Below, one piece after another: positions 49,132-59,835 of a DNA stretch of 64,000 nt. The stretch spans positions 12,569,001 to 12,633,000 of the forward strand of contig CM061098.1 in assembly GCA_030770545.1 (NCBI GenBank), written 5' to 3'. The stretch's first letter is position 1. Each line of letters starts with the position of its first letter. Made by a program: the position numbers and the translations under genes. Origin of the DNA: Macropodus opercularis (taxonomy: Eukaryota > Chordata > Actinopteri > Anabantiformes > Osphronemidae). Below the pieces are notes generated by a model. That model was not told the origin of the DNA and ran no database searches. It worked only from the letters and a program-made list of their open reading frames with translations.

Positions 49132-49749
49132 ATGTTCGCTCAAAGAACGCTTCCTCCCACAAAATCCCTGGAGCAAAAAACTGTTTGCCAACCGTGCGAG
49201 CGTACGTACGGTGGGGTCAGATGTCGGAATAGTATGCGCATATTTTCCACCGACCTGAAACTAATCCCGGTGCTTAACAGCACCTTCCGGGACTGCTGGT
49301 GCATCCGCTGTGCTCGGTCTTTGAACGCTAGATTAAAACATCTTCACCCGCACAGACATGAACCACTGTCAGTAACAAGTTCCACTAAAAGCACCACGTG
49401 TTCTAACATAATCACCTCATCAGCAGTAATTTCACAAAAATTGCAACAGAAAATAACAGAAGCTGGAGGCAACGCACTGTTTCCAGATCCATGTCTCCCC
49501 TCCTTTGAGCTGGGCTCCTCCGGGAGCAGCAGTGTGACAACATTTTGTTTGCTGTTCTTCCCCACCTTAGTGCCTGCTCACACGCTTCCTGTTTTACTCA
49601 GGGGAGGTTCCTCAGGCTGCTTTAGCTTTAGCAGACTTTATTTTAGTTTAATTGTCTTGTCCCAGAGCACAGAAAATGTGTCCTTTGTTCTCCCACATGA
49701 ACTCTCAGTTGATTTTATAGGGTGTTTTTTTTTTTTTGCCTCTGTATAG
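49132..49749 (+). CDS. Longest open frame in the window (205 aa), unidentified
   Basis: An uninterrupted frame runs to a TAG at 49747-49749. The first ATG in frame is at 49132 in a weak context, though the frame is open slightly further upstream. It has four cysteines early (CQPCERTYGGVRC) and CWCIRCARSL, then a His/Arg-rich piece, then a Ser-rich and hydrophobic tail ending in four Phe from a T-run. No domain is recognised. A different frame starts with a good-context ATG at 49121 and gives 45 codons. The length is notable for this AT-rich window but composition changes along it, which argues against one folded protein. Confidence 0.2.
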   Translation: MFAQRTLPPTKSLEQKTVCQPCERTYGGVRCRNSMRIFSTDLKLIPVLNSTFRDCWCIRCARSLNARLKHLHPHRHEPLSVTSSTKSTTCSNIITSSAVISQKLQQKITEAGGNALFPDPCLPSFELGSSGSSSVTTFCLLFFPTLVPAHTLPVLLRGGSSGCFSFSRLYFSLIVLSQSTENVSFVLPHELSVDFIGCFFFFASV

Positions 49750-49750
49750 A

Positions 49751-50280
49751 CTAGTGTGGCTTCTGCTACAGTGACATGGATGATTAAAGAAAACACTTTC
49801 TTGGAAAAAAAAAACAACAAAACGTTTTGGTACAGACAACACATCATCTTCTAAATCTTCAGAGCTTTTCTGCCTTATCAACCATGTGTGTTACAGGAGG
49901 TTATAAAGTCATAACGTGATTTTTTCTAAAGCTTATTAAACATAACCTGCTAATGTGCACCGTTGCTAACATGCAAACTATGATCGCAAGTTGCATGTCA
50001 ATCAAATTACCCCTTGGTGTCTCTAGTGAATAAAGCAGTCACTTGGCCACTTTCTGTCCATGTCCCCATTTATCTGTGTGATTGGTCCATGTAACATACC
50101 AGTTGTGCCTTTCAGCCTCCAGACTCAGCACACGCGTAAAGTTTAGCCATCTGTTTCCACACGTGACCTTTTCTTTTAATTGCCTGAATTAGAGGAGATT
50201 GAGGAAGACTGGCTGGGTGCTCACTCCTGTCCGCTCCTAATATTGAAGAAACAATTGTTATTTACAGTGACAAATAGCGT
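49751..50280. other. Intergenic or intronic, nothing supported
   Basis: Unique sequence with one A10 run near 49806. Confidence 0.45.
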
Positions 50281-50297
50281 GGGGGGGGGGGGGGGGG
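50281..50297. repeat. Poly-G run (17)
   Basis: A homopolymer of 17 guanines on the plus strand, a possible quadruplex former and a likely sequencing or assembly weak point. Confidence 0.95.
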
Positions 50298-50299
50298 TA

Positions 50300-52270
50300 T
50301 GTCTGTGTCAGCTGCTGTCCACCTGGCTGTGTTGAACACCTGCCCAGTGCCAGTTTGGTTCAATGCAGATGGCCACGATGAGCGTTTGTATCCTCAGCAG
50401 CCTTCCCTGAAGCAGTCGCCACTCAGTGCTCGAACGGGTTAATTCCTGCTTTCTCGCGTTCACGTCCCACAGTATTGAACGGGGAAAAGCTGCAGAGTCA
50501 AAGAGCATAATAGAATTAGAGTCGATGAATGGGGAATTATGGATTAATTAACAGCAGAGTCGTGTGCACTGGATGTGATCATATTAAAATGTTGCCCGAT
50601 ATTGACTATTTGTTGCATAATATAACCCTATTATTCCTTATAATATATGGTCTGAATAACATAAAGAAACATATGGTGTTATAGGACCATATTGTGAATC
50701 CTACTTTCGCTTGAATAAGTCTTTTGTGCCGTTTCCACAGCGGTTGTGTGCAGTCTGTGCTCAGCTAATCATGTGGTTTTGTGCTGGATGCTAGATTATT
50801 ATTCAGCGCTCGCTGTGACTCCTGTGGTTGAATAGGTATTAAGGATAATGCTCTGATAGTGAAAATCATTTAGTATCTTTCCCCCAATTAAGGCACTTGT
50901 CAGGGTGGAATTAATACACAAACCAGATAGGCAGATATTTATTATAAACTCTTCATCTCGTAAGCTTGTTACTGTACACAAGAGATTACATCACAGTGAT
51001 ATGTCTTTTGAACCACAAATGTGTTTTTCGGGGGATTTTAGCAAAAGACAGCACAATAATTACAAATCCTGGCCAAGGATTTAATCATGACCTTTTTCTG
51101 TACAGCCACATGTTATGAAATTACAAATTAAAATTAAAAATTACTTACTGAATAATAATTTGTATTGTCTACCAAACAACCAGAAAGTCGTGTATTTGCC
51201 ATTTTAATAGACTGTTTATTGTGCTTGTCAACATTTTTCAAAGCTAACCAGGTTTAGCAAACTTGAGAACATGTGAAGCCACGCATCCACATGTCAGCTA
51301 ACTTGTTTAGCCATATTTCTTCCCAATTGTGATGTATTTCCGTCGCGTTTGAGGGGAGAGGAATGCAGGCGAGCGCCAAGAGACATTGTTCTTCTGATAA
51401 CCAGACGAGCACAAAGCTACGACCGACTTGGTAACAAAGCAGAACATCTCCTGTGTGTTCGTCTTGTTGTTCCCTTTTCAGTGGAAACAAGCTGAGGGAG
51501 ACGTATGAAAGGCTGCCATGGTGATTTATAAAAAAAATAAAATAAAAATGAAGGCTTGTAAAATAATACTGGCATCTCCTAGTAGTTATGTGAAAAACTG
51601 AGGCGCAAGGGAAAGGTAACCGGAGCCAACATACCAACTACATTATTTATTGTCGACCAAGACCAGTGGCCTCGGTGGAGGTCAAAGCATTGTCATGATT
51701 GTGGTCGGGGACTTAGCTGGCGGACGCATGTGTGGCCAGTGGGCAGAGGTTTTGGGGTCACGCGCTGACATGCCTCAGGAAAGGTGTGTAATGAAGCATC
51801 GGGCACAGCTGGTGCTGGCCGGGGCAGGCCCCAAGTTACGTCCACAAATGAAAGGTCATTTTTGGACGAAAACTGTTTTGGATTAAATGAGCTGCTTCTG
51901 TGGTGCTGCGTAAGAGGTGCAGGCACCTGCTAACAGTAAGCGCGCTGTCAGTTAACATTGGTTTAGGGTGACAGACAAGATAATCTAAGGAAATATGACA
52001 AATGACTTTGAAAGCGTGCGTTTGACCAGCAGAGCCCTTTGTCATTGTATCCCCTCACAGCGCAAATGAGAAATGCAGCAGCACAGCAGATCTCATCAAG
52101 TAATGTATAGCAGCAATACAATGAACGACGAAGGGTAGCCCAGGGGTAATCGATAATTTGAGCCACCAATCTGTTCCAGGTACTTTATGATGTGACTGAG
52201 GTAATTATCGCCAGATCAATAAAAGAGTTTGTTGTGCAGAGGAATGGGAGAAGGAGGGATAATTGGTTTC
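50300..52270. other. Intergenic or intronic, nothing supported
   Basis: Unique sequence. The 127-codon minus-strand frame at 51254-51637 has no domain or splice support. Confidence 0.45.
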
Positions 52271-52279
52271 TGCTGCTGA

Positions 52280-52470
52280 ACTGATTTTATGTATGTATTT
52301 TTCCAACCTGGGGATAGGAGTTAAAAATGAGTCTCTCAAGAAGGAGGAAAAGTCTGTCCCCACTGTTCATTCCCTTTGGGTGCAGGACCAATAATCTGAG
52401 AAGTCCATGGGTTTATTTGCATTTGCATGCATCATTAAACACTCACAAAGGAAGATTCAGTGAGTCCTGG
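52280..52470. promoter_or_regulatory. Candidate enhancer with overlapping POU octamers
   Basis: Two copies of ATTTGCAT overlap by two bases (52415-52422 and 52421-52428), followed by GCATGCATCATTAAA. The block is repeat-free and complex. Overlapping octamers cannot be fully occupied at once, or they support cooperative POU dimers as on MORE/PORE-type sites. Function is inferred. Confidence 0.4.
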
Positions 52471-52479
52471 AGCGAAGAG

Positions 52480-53390
52480 GAACGTGTCGAGGTCAGGACT
52501 AAAAACGAGACGAGGACAGAGAGAAGATGGTGGGAAACTTTATTTGAAAGAGGACGGAATAAAGCTATTTCTTTTAACTTGTTTCTTCCTGGTCACAAAA
52601 CAGATCATAAAAAACACAGATGTAGTTTTCACCAGGCTTTCACTCTGCCGTGCGCATCGGACTTGGAAACAAATTAACAGACACAACGATGTCTGGACTC
52701 TCGGTGGTTGACGTTATAAAGAACATGTGGCAACCCAGTTTGGTGGCTCACATAAATTCTTTAGCTCCTCACTACTCTTGTGTGGTTGTTTTTGTTTAGT
52801 GTGCAGTATGATGCTTGAAATGTGGGTGGCAACAAGAATTTGCAGCGGTTGTCCAAAGAAAGACGTAGAGTTCCTAATATAGATGGGTGGAAGTAGAGGA
52901 GGTGACACCAAACAGTAAACATGAGGGCAATAAAACCAAAACAAGACAGAAAAAGAAATTACAGCTATGGCATCATATGAGTCTGTGGTAGGGGCTTTCA
53001 CTAGGGGCAACCCAGCCACGTTGCATTAAAATCCTAGCTAACGCAGCTTTAATATCTTTATTTAAACAAGATTAACCTTTGTTAAAGTCATCAGCATCTC
53101 TTTGCTTGCTATCGGAGTAACATGCAACAGGAGGAGTGGAGATATGCTCCGCGGCCGCTCATACAGTACGGTCATCCATAACCCTTTCACTAAAACGCTT
53201 GGAATGATTTACAGCTGAGAAATTGGTGAAATCAGGACGGCGGGTGAGGAGCGAAGGGTGGGATGAAAGATGGTCGGTGGCCATGATGAGCCATGATGAG
53301 TGTGACTTTGAGGTGGGGGGGGGTGTTGGTAATAGAAGTCTCACTAGGTTTGTCTGGGCCTGGGTGAGAGGTTTTTATGTGACACCTGTG
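52480..53390. other. Intergenic or intronic, small tandem duplication
   Basis: CCATGATGAG is repeated twice at 53281-53300. A G8 run follows near 53317. Nothing else is supported. Confidence 0.5.
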
Positions 53391-53394
53391 TGAG

Positions 53395-53520
53395 AACAGG
53401 GTTTCCAGCAGATAAGGAACTCATTCATTGTGTCTGTGGACATTTGCTCTGACTGGGCCTTTGTGCCTTTAGCTGATAATCACGCTCGCTTTGTTTTCTT
53501 CCAGACTTTTTTATTTATTT
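53395..53520. promoter_or_regulatory. Weak candidate regulatory block
   Basis: Complex repeat-free sequence ending in a pyrimidine-rich CTTTGTTTTCTTCCAG acceptor-like motif (about 53505). Frames after it stop early. Confidence 0.2.
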
Positions 53521-53840
53521 TTGTTGTATTTTACAACCTGCTTCCAGGTAAACGTAACCTCCCGTCTCTCCTCAGCACGTATTGACCTCTTATTATTGAT
53601 GTAGATGAGGTGTTCCGTGTCCTGAATAGTGTTGGGTCTGCCTTTTGTCCTGACTGGATTTTGCAGCCAAGTTTATTATACAGTAGTATAATCCAAAAAG
53701 GTCCTCCCAGTGTGAACTACAGAGTATGTATGCACTCCCCCACAGGGTACTCATAAGACCACAGGCTCACAGCTGTTAAAACAGAAAGGTAACAATATGA
53801 AAACACGTGCTGGGCTTATGAATAGGAGCTGTGGAGACAC

Positions 53841-54081
53841 ATTGATGAAAATAAGACACAAGGGCCAAATTGCGATGTCTAGACAGCTGCATCAGAGCAC
53901 CTCTATAACGGCAGCTCTTGGTGCTCCTGCAAAAATGGAAAATACAGAAAGAAAAAGCTAAAATGGCTCAAGAATGGTTTATGTAGCACAATAACAAGTT
54001 GGTGGCGTTGACTTGCTTCAAAAGGTCAAGGCTGTGTTGGCAGCAAACCGGTGGCCATAATGTTACGCCCGATCAGTGTAT
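53841..54081 (+). mobile_element. Internally deleted Tc1/mariner transposon copy
   Basis: The first part (53841-53930) matches the N-terminal coding region of a common fish Tc1-type transposon (GAAAATAAGACACAAGGGCC, CAGAGCACC, AACGGCAGCTCTTG). It then jumps to the C-terminal region: 53957-54016 reads AKMAQEWFM*HNNKLVALTC, matching the family's AKMxQEWFxxHNN block, with a stop at 53984-53986. A second jump leads to VKAVLAAN (54025-54048) in another frame, then the right inverted repeat GGCCATAATGTTACGCCCGATCAGTGTAT ends at 54081 (quoted in part from 54054). The catalytic core is missing. No left inverted repeat was found. Matching is by recall of the family. Confidence 0.82.
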
Positions 54082-54334
54082 CTGGTCCAACGTCCAACAA
54101 GATCTAAACGTTTTTACCATCACACAGGATGATGTGATGTAACCTGAGAGTAAGCGGCCTCAGCGCTGGGTGGAAAAACTGGTGCAGAGAAATAAGCTCA
54201 CATGTCAAAGGACGTGTGATTGAACACACAAAGATCTGTCCTGTTTTAAACTGGATGGTTTTGCTTGTGTGTGACAGAGGGTCTCATGTATGTGTGTCTC
54301 GTCCTTGTGAACGTAATTGTTGACCAGTCGGGCT

Positions 54335-54560
54335 AATTAGACGATGTGAGTGATTTTCATTGTATTAATCATTTATTCTTTTTAATTGGGACCTGATAAA
54401 CTATTGTTTTTGTTCCACTCACCTTCCCTTTACCGAGCACAACAATCTAATTTGTTTGTTGCGGTGAGCCCATCTCCGTTTGCTTTGCATCACAAGCATT
54501 TACAGCAGTCCTTGTAATTCATTGTAAAAGTGATTGATGCCTACAAAAATGCTCCGAGAC
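54335..54560. promoter_or_regulatory. Candidate conserved non-coding element
   Basis: Repeat-free block with ATTAATCATTTATTC, TTTTTAATTGGG and CTATTGTTTTTG (Sox/Fox-like) between 54362 and 54412, and CTTGTAATTCATTG at 54511. Dense homeodomain-type cores. Confidence 0.38.
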
Positions 54561-54600
54561 AGAACTGCAATCAATTATGTTTGATTTATTGTCTTTGCAG

Positions 54601-54810
54601 CTTCAGCACGCGTTGTGTAACCGTCGTAACAACAGAAACTTTCTGTGCAGCCTCACTCGCAGAACTATAATCATTCTTTTTTCCGAACCCTCCGTGTGTT
54701 GTAGAGTCAACGTTCCCAAGCTGTGCTCATCATATTTCATTACCGTAACTCACAATGAAGGTCATTTTTATGAATTGACTGAGGAAAGACCCATTTTTGT
54801 CCAAACTTAA
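54601..54810 (+). CDS. Candidate 3'-terminal exon, unidentified
   Basis: An acceptor with a good pyrimidine tract (TTTGATTTATTGTCTTTGCAG) ends at 54600. It is followed in phase 0 by 69 open codons and a TAA at 54808-54810. The peptide starts LQHALCNRRNNRNFL and ends EGHFYELTEERPIFVQT. No family is recognised. A T18 run follows 50 bases later. The candidate adjoins a regulatory-looking block. No upstream donor was identified, so chance is possible. Confidence 0.27.
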   Translation, partial: LQHALCNRRNNRNFLCSLTRRTIIILFSEPSVCCRVNVPKLCSSYFITVTHNEGHFYELTEERPIFVQT

Positions 54811-54861
54811 TTAAAACTCAGACATAGCTTTCTGGGCAAGGCGTTTTTTTGGTTGTTTTAG

Positions 54862-54879
54862 TTTTTTTTTTTTTTTTTT
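54862..54879. repeat. Poly-T run (18)
   Basis: A homopolymer run of about 18 T. It could be the reverse-oriented poly-A tail of a retroposed sequence, but no such body is recognised on its left side. Confidence 0.9.
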
Positions 54880-55289
54880 CCTCTTCTATGATTCAATAAT
54901 CAACAGAAGTAAATCATTCACAGTCTATTGCATCAGTTGCCAGCAGGCTGGAACAAATGCAAAAAACAAATAGACTACTGTGGCGTGGTCTGAGTTACTG
55001 GCAGGAGCCAAGGTTACAGTTGGAATCACTCAGAGGCACCTTTACGCCGCGTGGCTACAATTATCACACGGCGATGCTTTTTAACGCACTGAGCTATGAT
55101 CTATGGAGTGTTGATCAGTTATCATATCAGCTGTGGATGTTATTTCACCCTGTGATTTAGTGTAATCTCAGTACATCCTCTGTGCCGCTGGTGCCGCTAG
55201 CTGCACTAATTACTAATGGTGATTTAATGTAACGGCGTGACCATTTCCTCTCCTGTGCAGACCCTGTGCCTGCGCTGTTGTCCTTGTAA

Positions 55290-55400
55290 ATTACGTGTGC
55301 ACCACTGATTAATGGTTAACAGCCACTATTCCAAGAGAGGCATCATCAGTAAAGCATTTAATTAAATGGTTGTCTCAATTACTTAGCAAACGAATGCAGC
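55290..55400. promoter_or_regulatory. Candidate conserved non-coding element
   Basis: A short complex block with CTGATTAATGGTTAA and ATTTAATTAAATGG (about 55303-55367) and CTCAATTACTTAG. Homeodomain-type cores are concentrated. Confidence 0.33.
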
Positions 55401-55404
55401 TTAA

Positions 55405-56570
55405 AGAGAAGATAACTTTATTAAACCATATGAAACGGCATCTGCTTGGATGAAGTTTTACAGAAACGTTCAAGTACTGATGTATATGGCTACTGGTGTA
55501 AACCCATTTTAATTAAAAATTAAAGAATACAAGCGCTTGTAGGACATCAAAGACTTATATTTTGTATTAATTCCTCTTCCCTAAAGCTGTGAAAAAGACC
55601 ACTGGGAGTCCACATGAGGTTAGGTGACACAGCAGTGGTACCGTTTGCAGGAGTTTTCTAGAAGCGTTATATTTCCTATATCAAAAAAAAAATCCCCCCC
55701 CAAATTAATCGCTTCTATCAACTGGTTCAATTCCTGAGCCGCACTGCGAAAGACAAAGTACCGAGCCAAACATGGTGCCCTGTGCCATCAATCATTGCGC
55801 TATATTAACTACCCCACCTCCCATCGCAAAGAAAACAATTAAAGTTAAACTTGTTGATTTGTTATGGTAGACCATAAATCACACTAGTATGTGACCACCA
55901 CCATCTCCTGGGGCCCCTTTTCATGTTCCTCGATCATGAGTCGAGGTTCGAAAGCGCCGCTTTGAACTACTTCCGTAATATTGACTTATTTATTTATTTC
56001 CTCGCTTGCTTTGAGGAAAATGACATTTGCCTAAATCATAAATATATTCGATTAAAGGTGTACGTGAGCCGATAAGCACGTGTCCATAACGAGGGCGTAC
56101 TACTGTTATTTATGGAAAAAAAACAAAAAAAACAGAAAAGAACGCTTTTTAAAGGGAGTGAAATCCAGAAGTGTTGACAATTACGCTGCCGGCATGGCTT
56201 TATGTTTCTCTTGGCTTCAGCGCGGCGACAGGAGAGGAATACTGTCTGTTCGTCTCAGCAGGATGTCATTTTGAAGCATGAACTGACACATTGTTTTGAA
56301 CATCCAAAACAGTTGCAGGTAATGAGCTGTTCTCGTTTCATAATGTTTTCATAGACTATTGTTATGTTTTTGTCGCTACCTTTCATGCATTTTTGTTTTT
56401 GTTTTGAAAACGCAAACACGCTGTGCCACTGAGACTTCGGCATCACTCTTGGCCACTTCTTAGTGAGCTATTCTGGGGCCGGCGGTGCCTTCGACTGCCA
56501 GGATAAAAGAGGTGGGCACGGTGATAATGTCTGGACCAGGAGAGAGTCAACATATCCAAGTCTTTGTCTT
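55405..56570. other. Intergenic or intronic, nothing supported
   Basis: An A10 run then CCCCCCCC lies at about 55683-55700. A lone tRNA B-box-like GGTTCAATTCC at 55722-55732 has no A box at the right distance. Confidence 0.45.
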
Positions 56571-56585
56571 GAAAGCGTTTACTCA

Positions 56586-56639
56586 TTGGCCACTACTGCT
56601 CATTGTATGCATTTGGCCACAGCTGCTCATTGTATATAT
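56586..56639. repeat. Two-copy 27-base tandem duplication
   Basis: TTGGCCACTACTGCTCATTG is repeated 27 bases later with two changes (ACTACTG to ACAGCTG). It lies in a 147-codon plus-strand frame (56485-56928), where it adds nine residues in frame, but that frame has no other coding evidence. Confidence 0.75.
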
Positions 56640-56649
56640 TATTGAGAGA

Positions 56650-57285
56650 GGAAATGAGAGGGAGCCCGCAGCCTGCAGCGTAACTGGCAGGCTTATATCC
56701 CACAATCCCAGATCCAGTGATGTTCAGGGAACGCGCAGGAAGCACAGAAATGCTCCGCGTGTTTATTTACAGGAGAGAGAAGGAGGAAGATGCAAAAGTG
56801 AGATACAGCACAAAAGCTGTCTGAGGCTTCTCAGCTCCTGCAGCACTGGAGACCTTGTTATTGTCTGCATCGGGCCATGGGTCAGGCTGAAACACAATCG
56901 TATGGATGGAAATTTTTCTGAAGAATAGAGTCTGCACTTGAGCAAGTTTCATCAGCTGAGGAGACGTCAAATCCACAGACAGAAGCCTCGTTCAATTACA
57001 TGACAAATTAACTCAAGACAGCAAATTATAAGAATTCTATCGACTGGAGAAATTACAACACCTTGGTCAAATCAAGCCATATCACTATTAACTTAAGATG
57101 TCAACAGGCGCGCTGATGTTGTCTCTTATGGAATGGCTTTTCATCCTATAATTGAATAAAAGCCTTATTCTTGACACAGCTAATCCACTGCTCACACGGG
57201 TAATGATTGGTGGCTGAAAAAAAATTTGAACAATTTGACACAAGCTATTCATTACATCCAAAAACTTTACTTGTGTGAAGTATAA
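56650..57285. other. Intergenic or intronic, nothing supported
   Basis: Unique sequence without gene or repeat signal. Confidence 0.45.
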
Positions 57286-57289
57286 TTGT

Positions 57290-57313
57290 CCCCCCCCCCC
57301 CCCCCCCCCCCCC
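57290..57313. repeat. Poly-C run (24)
   Basis: The longest homopolymer in the window: 24 cytosines. Its opposite strand can form quadruplexes and its own strand i-motifs. It is a likely assembly or length-error point. Confidence 0.97.
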
Positions 57314-57319
57314 GCTGTC

Positions 57320-58655
57320 TATTAATGGTAAGGTTCACATTTGAAAATAAATTAGATTGTGTGTAACAAATCTCTTTGTGCTGAGGAAAACAAGATAGGA
57401 AAGTCATATCCATTAAACAGTCATTCATTTTCCTGTTCCATCTAATTGAGAAAGCAGCACTAGTTTCTGTTGACATAACTTTACAGTGGTCACGATAAAT
57501 GCAGCGTGACTCTCTGTTACTGGAGGCCAAGTCTCATTTCTCAAGCAAACATTCCTCCACGCTTTTGCCAGAGGAGAGCTGGGCTGCACAAAGAAGTTCA
57601 CGGTGTTGAGAAAACTCGGGTGAACTAAAGACCCAAAGGTCAGAGATGGTCTCCAATCCTCCTTATCATCACTCAGAGGGAGCTGGGTGGTAAATAGAAC
57701 AGGCTGGAAAATATAGACTTGTATAAAATCAGTGTGGAGTTCGTTCTCTCACGCAAGAGATACCCACTACATCTACTGTGTAGCTTGCCAATTTCGCCTG
57801 AAGCTTTTACAACTAAGCGTTGAGCCGAAACACAGCATCCATATCTAAGCCAACTATCATGGTGTGAGCACACATACTGTATAGCCGCTTGCCAGAGAAG
57901 TGACTTTGGCTGGTGCTGACTTTGATTTTTTGGCACGTTTTCAGAGCTCGGGCTCTGTGTGGTGGAGGCAGCTTAGCTAATGAGCTAACCATGTGAAGTG
58001 TAAAAGCCTACCTGCTGGCTTCAGAGCCCCGGCTTTCAACGGAAAGGCAGGACAACTAAGAGCCCTGCTGAAATGCATTTCTTTCAATTAGCCTTTGAAG
58101 AAGCCCCGACTCCCCTGCATTTACAGTAGCGTCACGCTTCAAACAGGCCAGACTGAGAAGGACTCTGAGCGAATATCAGAAAACAACCACAGGTTTGGAG
58201 TTTTGTAGTTGACATCAAACGTGACTAAACATCGTTCATCACTTAGTCAGTGCTCTGAAATATTAGCAGCTAATAATTACTGCGCGCCAGCATCGCTGCA
58301 ATTATTATCAGTTGCGCATCAGATGAAGAGCTTTGTTTCTGTCAGATTTTAGTCACCAACTTTTCAAAGTTTTGCGGAGCTGCACAACCAATTTAGATGA
58401 AAAAACAAAAGAAAGAAAGTTCTTATGAAGCCGTAAAGCTTTGATTTGTGGTGAGATATTGGACCAATCTTTATGTACTTTTGGCTCATTGATTCACTGT
58501 GCTGCAGGGGTCTGCAGAGAACGCAGACTATCTGGAGCTGCTCGGCACTACACTAATAATAAGGACTGTGAGATTTGTGCGAACACTTCTATTGGTTCTG
58601 CGAGTCTGTTTGAGCTGGGCACGTTCAAACAACGTTACCCAGAAGGCTTTTTGTC
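57320..58655. other. Intergenic or intronic, nothing supported
   Basis: Unique sequence. The frames here are short and unsupported. Confidence 0.45.
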
Positions 58656-58664
58656 TTAGTGCGA

Positions 58665-58815
58665 GCTAAAAATGACAGAATCGTATAGCTGCAGCAATCT
58701 TAATAAAGAAAGAGGGAGGATCAGGACCAGGGAGGCTGGTCAACCTTTTATGAGCGGACCAGGGAATATGACTTATGACAGACGCAGAGGGAACTCGAAG
58801 TGGGTCGTGCGAGGG
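58665..58815. promoter_or_regulatory. Weak candidate regulatory block
   Basis: Complex purine-moderate sequence, repeat-free. Both strands are open for about 60 codons without splice support. Confidence 0.22.
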
Positions 58816-58929
58816 CAGAGAAAACACAAAACAAATAGGATGAACTTTTTTTTCTAGCATTATGTCAGGATTGCAGCTCAGAGAATGTAAAGCTCTAAAG
58901 TATGTGTCGTGCAGTATTAACTACCCCCA

Positions 58930-58957
58930 GTCTTTTTCTTTTTTTTCCCCTCTGTAG
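58930..58957 (+). other. Strong polypyrimidine tract with splice acceptor
   Basis: CTTTTTCTTTTTTTTCCCCTCTGTAG is an excellent acceptor sequence on the plus strand. Frames after it stop within about 30 codons and no donor is obvious. It may serve a non-coding transcript. Confidence 0.3.
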
Positions 58958-58979
58958 CTTATTCTGTTCTGTTGGTATT

Positions 58980-59130
58980 TCACCAGATACATCACCGCAT
59001 GACGATGGCCTCCTGCCATCTTTCCTCTAACGTAGCTGACAGATAATTCTCAATCATCTGCTGCTTTAGAGAATGCCGACTGCTGGATTGTTCTAATCAC
59101 AGATAATTGATTTTATTGTAGCAAAGCATG
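58980..59130. promoter_or_regulatory. Candidate regulatory block with spaced direct repeat
   Basis: ACAGATAATT occurs at 59039-59048 and again at 59099-59108, exactly 60 bases apart. Each includes a GATAATT core. The block is otherwise complex and repeat-free. Confidence 0.35.
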
Positions 59131-59249
59131 TGAGAAGAAGAATCTAACAGTAGTAAATTAAGACATTTGGTTAATGGCTGCTGTTAAATATGTTACTGCG
59201 TTCTGCTGAAAAAAAATTCAAATATTTGTGAGAGGACTTTATTGTAAAT

Positions 59250-59425
59250 GTGTTACTTCCCGAGTCACTTTAAATGTTATCAGGCTATTAAATGGCCATT
59301 ATCGGCAGTTATTAGCAGCAGTGCCAGCTGTGTTTTGTTGCTCACTTATCCACCACCTTGTTGGTCATTTAATGGTTTGATAGTGAACTTGCTGCTTTGT
59401 GATACAAATAAAGCTTTAAAAAAAT
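59250..59425. promoter_or_regulatory. Candidate conserved non-coding element
   Basis: Contains two similar segments, TTAAATGGCCATTATC (59288) and CATTTAATGGTTTGATAG (59367), and several TTATTAGC motifs. Repeat-free otherwise. Confidence 0.33.
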
Positions 59426-59589
59426 AGCAGCTGAAGGATACATTTAAAAAAAGAGAGAGAGATGTGGGTTAACTTGACTTTAACAAGGTCAGAATTTAAC
59501 AAGTTCTCTTAGATCTAGAAATAAGATTTACATTATCCCGAAACCTTGTTCATTACAGTTTAAGGGGACTCGAGTTATAAGAAAAATGC

Positions 59590-59835
59590 TTCAATAGACC
59601 CCATTTATTTGTTATTTCACAAATGGCCTTACAGCAACATGGGTCCCCCTGTTTTTATGCCTGCAGGATTGTCATGCATTTAATGGGGAGTTCTGCTGAC
59701 CTCGGCCAATGGTCTGTAATTTCTGTTCCAACTTAAATTGCATATAATTGCAGCAAAGGCTACAGGAAGGGAAATGCTCCATTTTGGTAAATGTAATGTT
59801 TGCTTTGTGGCATTTTGTTGTACAAGAGCCTCCTA
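59590..59835. promoter_or_regulatory. Candidate conserved non-coding element
   Basis: About 245 bases of complex sequence without low-complexity runs, with TGCATTTAATGG and GCATATAATTGCAGC cores. One of the clearest enhancer-textured blocks. Confidence 0.4.

Noticed and set aside
55722..55732. tRNA B-box-like GGTTCAATTCC
   Set aside because: No A box at a tRNA-compatible distance and no cloverleaf could be drawn.
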